This document shows, piece after piece, positions 62,206 to 64,000 of a stretch of 64,000 nucleotides of DNA; positions within the stretch are counted from its first letter, which is position 1, and each line of letters begins with the position of its first letter. A program made the position numbers and the translations under genes. Below the pieces are notes generated by a model, which saw only the letters and a program-made list of their open reading frames with translations, did not search any database and was not told the DNA's origin. Source of the DNA: Pseudosulfitobacter pseudonitzschiae (lineage in GTDB: Bacteria; Pseudomonadota; Alphaproteobacteria; Rhodobacterales; Rhodobacteraceae); NCBI RefSeq assembly GCF_002222635.1, contig NZ_CP022415.1:1426001-1490000 (forward strand), read 5' to 3'.

Positions 62206-63498
62206 TCAGTTCATGCTGCCCGGCAGGAACAGAACGATGGCCGGAAAGGCAATCAGCAAGAGCAACCGCAGAACATCGACCAACACAAAGGGCAGAACCC
62301 CCTTGAAGATCGTGGGCAGGCTGACACGTGTGGCGATCGAATTGATCACAAAGACGTTCATGCCGATGGGCGGCGTGATCAGGCCCAGTTCGACCGTCAT
62401 GACGATGATGATGCCGAACCAGATCGGATCAAATCCCAGCTCGGTGATGACCGGAAAGACGATGGGCACCATCAGAATGATCATGGCCATCGCATCCAGA
62501 AAACAGCCCAGTACCAGAAACAGCAACATGATCAAAAGCAGCGTGCCATAGCGGCCCGCGCCCAAATCCAACAGGAATTGTGTCAGGTCCTGGGGCACCT
62601 GCGTGATCGCCAGAAAATATCCGAACAGCGTCGCACCGATCAGCACCACATAGATGGCAACCGATGTGCGCAGAGCTTCGACCAGGCAATCCAGCAGCTT
62701 GGCCAAATTCAGTCGTCGCCGCACGAACCCGATCAGCGCGGTCAGAAATGCGCCCGCCGCCGCTGCTTCGGTTGCGGTGACGATGCCAAAGTAGATCGAC
62801 ACAATCACGGCGATGAACAGCAGACCCACGGCCCAGACTCCGCGCAGCGATGCGAATGCATCGAGGAACGAGAATGTATCGCTGGCGGGCAGGGTGCGCG
62901 CGTACCAGATGCGCACGGTGGCCATATACATGAACACCGCCAGAATACCGGGCACGATGCCTGCAATAAACAAGGTGCCGATGTCCTGTTCGGTGATAAA
63001 CCCGTAGATCGCCAGCACCACAGAGGGCGGGATCAGAATGCCCAAGGTGCCGCCTGCCGCGATGATACCGGTCGAGGCATCATCGGGATAGCCGGCCTTC
63101 TTCATTTCGGGATAGGCAATCTTGGTCATTGTGGCGGCTGTGGCCACCGATGAACCGCAAATCGCGGCAAAGCCTGCACAAGCGCCAACCGTCGCCAGCC
63201 CCAGACCGCCACGAAAGCCGCCCAGCCAAGCACGTCCCGTGCGAAACAGCTCGGATGACATGCCCGAGTTGGTCGCCAAAACCCCCATCAGGACAAAAAA
63301 CGGTATCAGTGTCAGGTTGAAATCCGTGATGGTGCTGATCGGTGACTGTGCCAGCAGGTTCAGTGCAGGTTTCATGCCCACCACCGCGCCAAAGCCGCCA
63401 ATACCCACCAACCCCATCGCCACCCCGATCGGCACACGTAGGATCATCAATGCAAACAAAACCACAAAGCCGCCGCCGGCCACCCATTCACCGCTCAT
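62206..63498 (-). CDS. dctM: TRAP transporter large permease (DctM)
   Basis: A 430-residue permease with about twelve helices. Family segments include GIIAAGGTLGILIPPSVVLAIYG, LAVFMYMATVRIW-like loops, FGIVTATEAAAAGAFLTALIG and GLITPPIGMNVFVINS. It works with DctQ and a periplasmic DctP that is not in the window. It overlaps the dctQ stop by four bases. The substrate may be a carboxylate but is not shown. Confidence 0.95.
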   Translation of the reverse strand: MSGEWVAGGGFVVLFALMILRVPIGVAMGLVGIGGFGAVVGMKPALNLLAQSPISTITDFNLTLIPFFVLMGVLATNSGMSSELFRTGRAWLGGFRGGLGLATVGACAGFAAICGSSVATAATMTKIAYPEMKKAGYPDDASTGIIAAGGTLGILIPPSVVLAIYGFITEQDIGTLFIAGIVPGILAVFMYMATVRIWYARTLPASDTFSFLDAFASLRGVWAVGLLFIAVIVSIYFGIVTATEAAAAGAFLTALIGFVRRRLNLAKLLDCLVEALRTSVAIYVVLIGATLFGYFLAITQVPQDLTQFLLDLGAGRYGTLLLIMLLFLVLGCFLDAMAMIILMVPIVFPVITELGFDPIWFGIIIVMTVELGLITPPIGMNVFVINSIATRVSLPTIFKGVLPFVLVDVLRLLLLIAFPAIVLFLPGSMN

Positions 63499-64000
63499 TT
63501 TTGATCACTGTCCTGCAGAAGTGTTTCGTCAAAGGCGTCGAATTCGCCCAGATCACGGCCATCGCGCACAATAATCACCAGCCGCACTGCGGTGGTGAAC
63601 AGCGCCGCCACCATCCCCAGCCAGATCGCTGCGAAAAACGGCCAGTGGGCCAGACGCAACTCCATCGTCACGTCGCCACCGCCCATCGCATCCATCACCC
63701 GTTCACCGATTTTCCATGTCAGCAGCGCGGTAAAGCCCAACAGCACAAGCCAGGCAAAGCCGTTGATCGCAATTTGCACCGGCTTGGGCACGGACAATGC
63801 CAGCAAATCAACCTTGATATGGGTGCCGTGAAATCCAAGACTGGCCAGCCCCCATGCAATCGCAATCCCCAGTACCAGCCGCGAGACGTCAAAAACATCC
63901 GGCACCGGACGGGCAAAGCCATAACGCCCGATGGCCGACACCACGATCAGCACCGTGACAAGGCCCAGCATGATGCCCGCAACCCGTTCGATATTTTGGA
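63495..64000 (-). CDS. dctQ: TRAP transporter small permease (DctQ), cut at the window edge
   Basis: The frame stays open to base 64000 and reads QNIERVAGIMLGLVTVLIVVSAIGRYGF before the Met at 63971, which is typical DctQ N-terminal sequence. Four helices are visible, with the FDVSRLVLGIAIAWGLASLG segment conserved. It overlaps dctM by four bases. Its N-terminal start lies beyond the edge. Confidence 0.93.
   Translation of the reverse strand, partial: QNIERVAGIMLGLVTVLIVVSAIGRYGFARPVPDVFDVSRLVLGIAIAWGLASLGFHGTHIKVDLLALSVPKPVQIAINGFAWLVLLGFTALLTWKIGERVMDAMGGGDVTMELRLAHWPFFAAIWLGMVAALFTTAVRLVIIVRDGRDLGEFDAFDETLLQDSDQK

Overview
The window looks like a chromosomal segment of a marine alphaproteobacterium of the Rhodobacterales (Roseobacter group). 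Markers include a circularly permuted tmRNA gene with the tag ANDNRAPMAVAA, the ATPase zeta subunit, a trgA-trgB-cysK locus, a fumC-DUF4169-ribbon-helix-helix cluster, a GTTC-N7-GTTC LexA-type box, TRAP and BCCT transporters, and a short repeat family ending in ATATCCCGGGGG. GC is high and genes are tightly packed, many with ATGA or TGATG overlaps. I saw no CRISPR array, prophage or intact insertion sequence.

Left end (1-5180): a truncated tetR gene faces a four-gene operon (FMO-type monooxygenase, SBF-family transporter, NAD-dependent epimerase, short-chain dehydrogenase). A GAACA-TT-TGTTC palindrome lies between them. A decayed IS66 transposase and a tRNA-Asn follow, so this end looks like an accessory module beside a tRNA.

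5260-19672 is mostly housekeeping: an MBL hydrolase, an EnvZ-like kinase, tRNA(CAU), purM-purN, rnd, sufE, a scattered set for B12-dependent methionine synthesis (DUF1638, corrinoid protein, homocysteine methyltransferase), an SPL-like radical SAM gene with a LexA box, ATPase zeta and purC-purS-purQ.

19711-26202 holds dctB-dctD and rne. This DctD lacks the sigma-54 contact loop, and rne has a long structured leader. 26483-33930 holds a Hint-domain protein, a SulP permease without STAS, an MFS carrier, tusA, ccdA, and a membrane serine hydrolase fused by overlap to a cytochrome P450 gene.

34016-45371 holds class I aldolase, fumC-DUF4169-RHH, a palindromic repeat at the end of sspB, chrA, the two-piece tmRNA with a good promoter, two membrane proteins, DinB, acuI-HIT and a BCCT carrier. 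acuI beside a BCCT carrier suggests DMSP or betaine use.

45526-55525 holds a class V aminotransferase, phr-cfa (photooxidative stress), the trgA-trgB-cysK-mscS-alaX operon and tRNA-Ser. The right end (55789-64000) is an amidohydrolase with a PotABCD-like ABC importer behind a palindrome-controlled promoter, then marR-dctM-dctQ of a TRAP transporter cut by the window edge.
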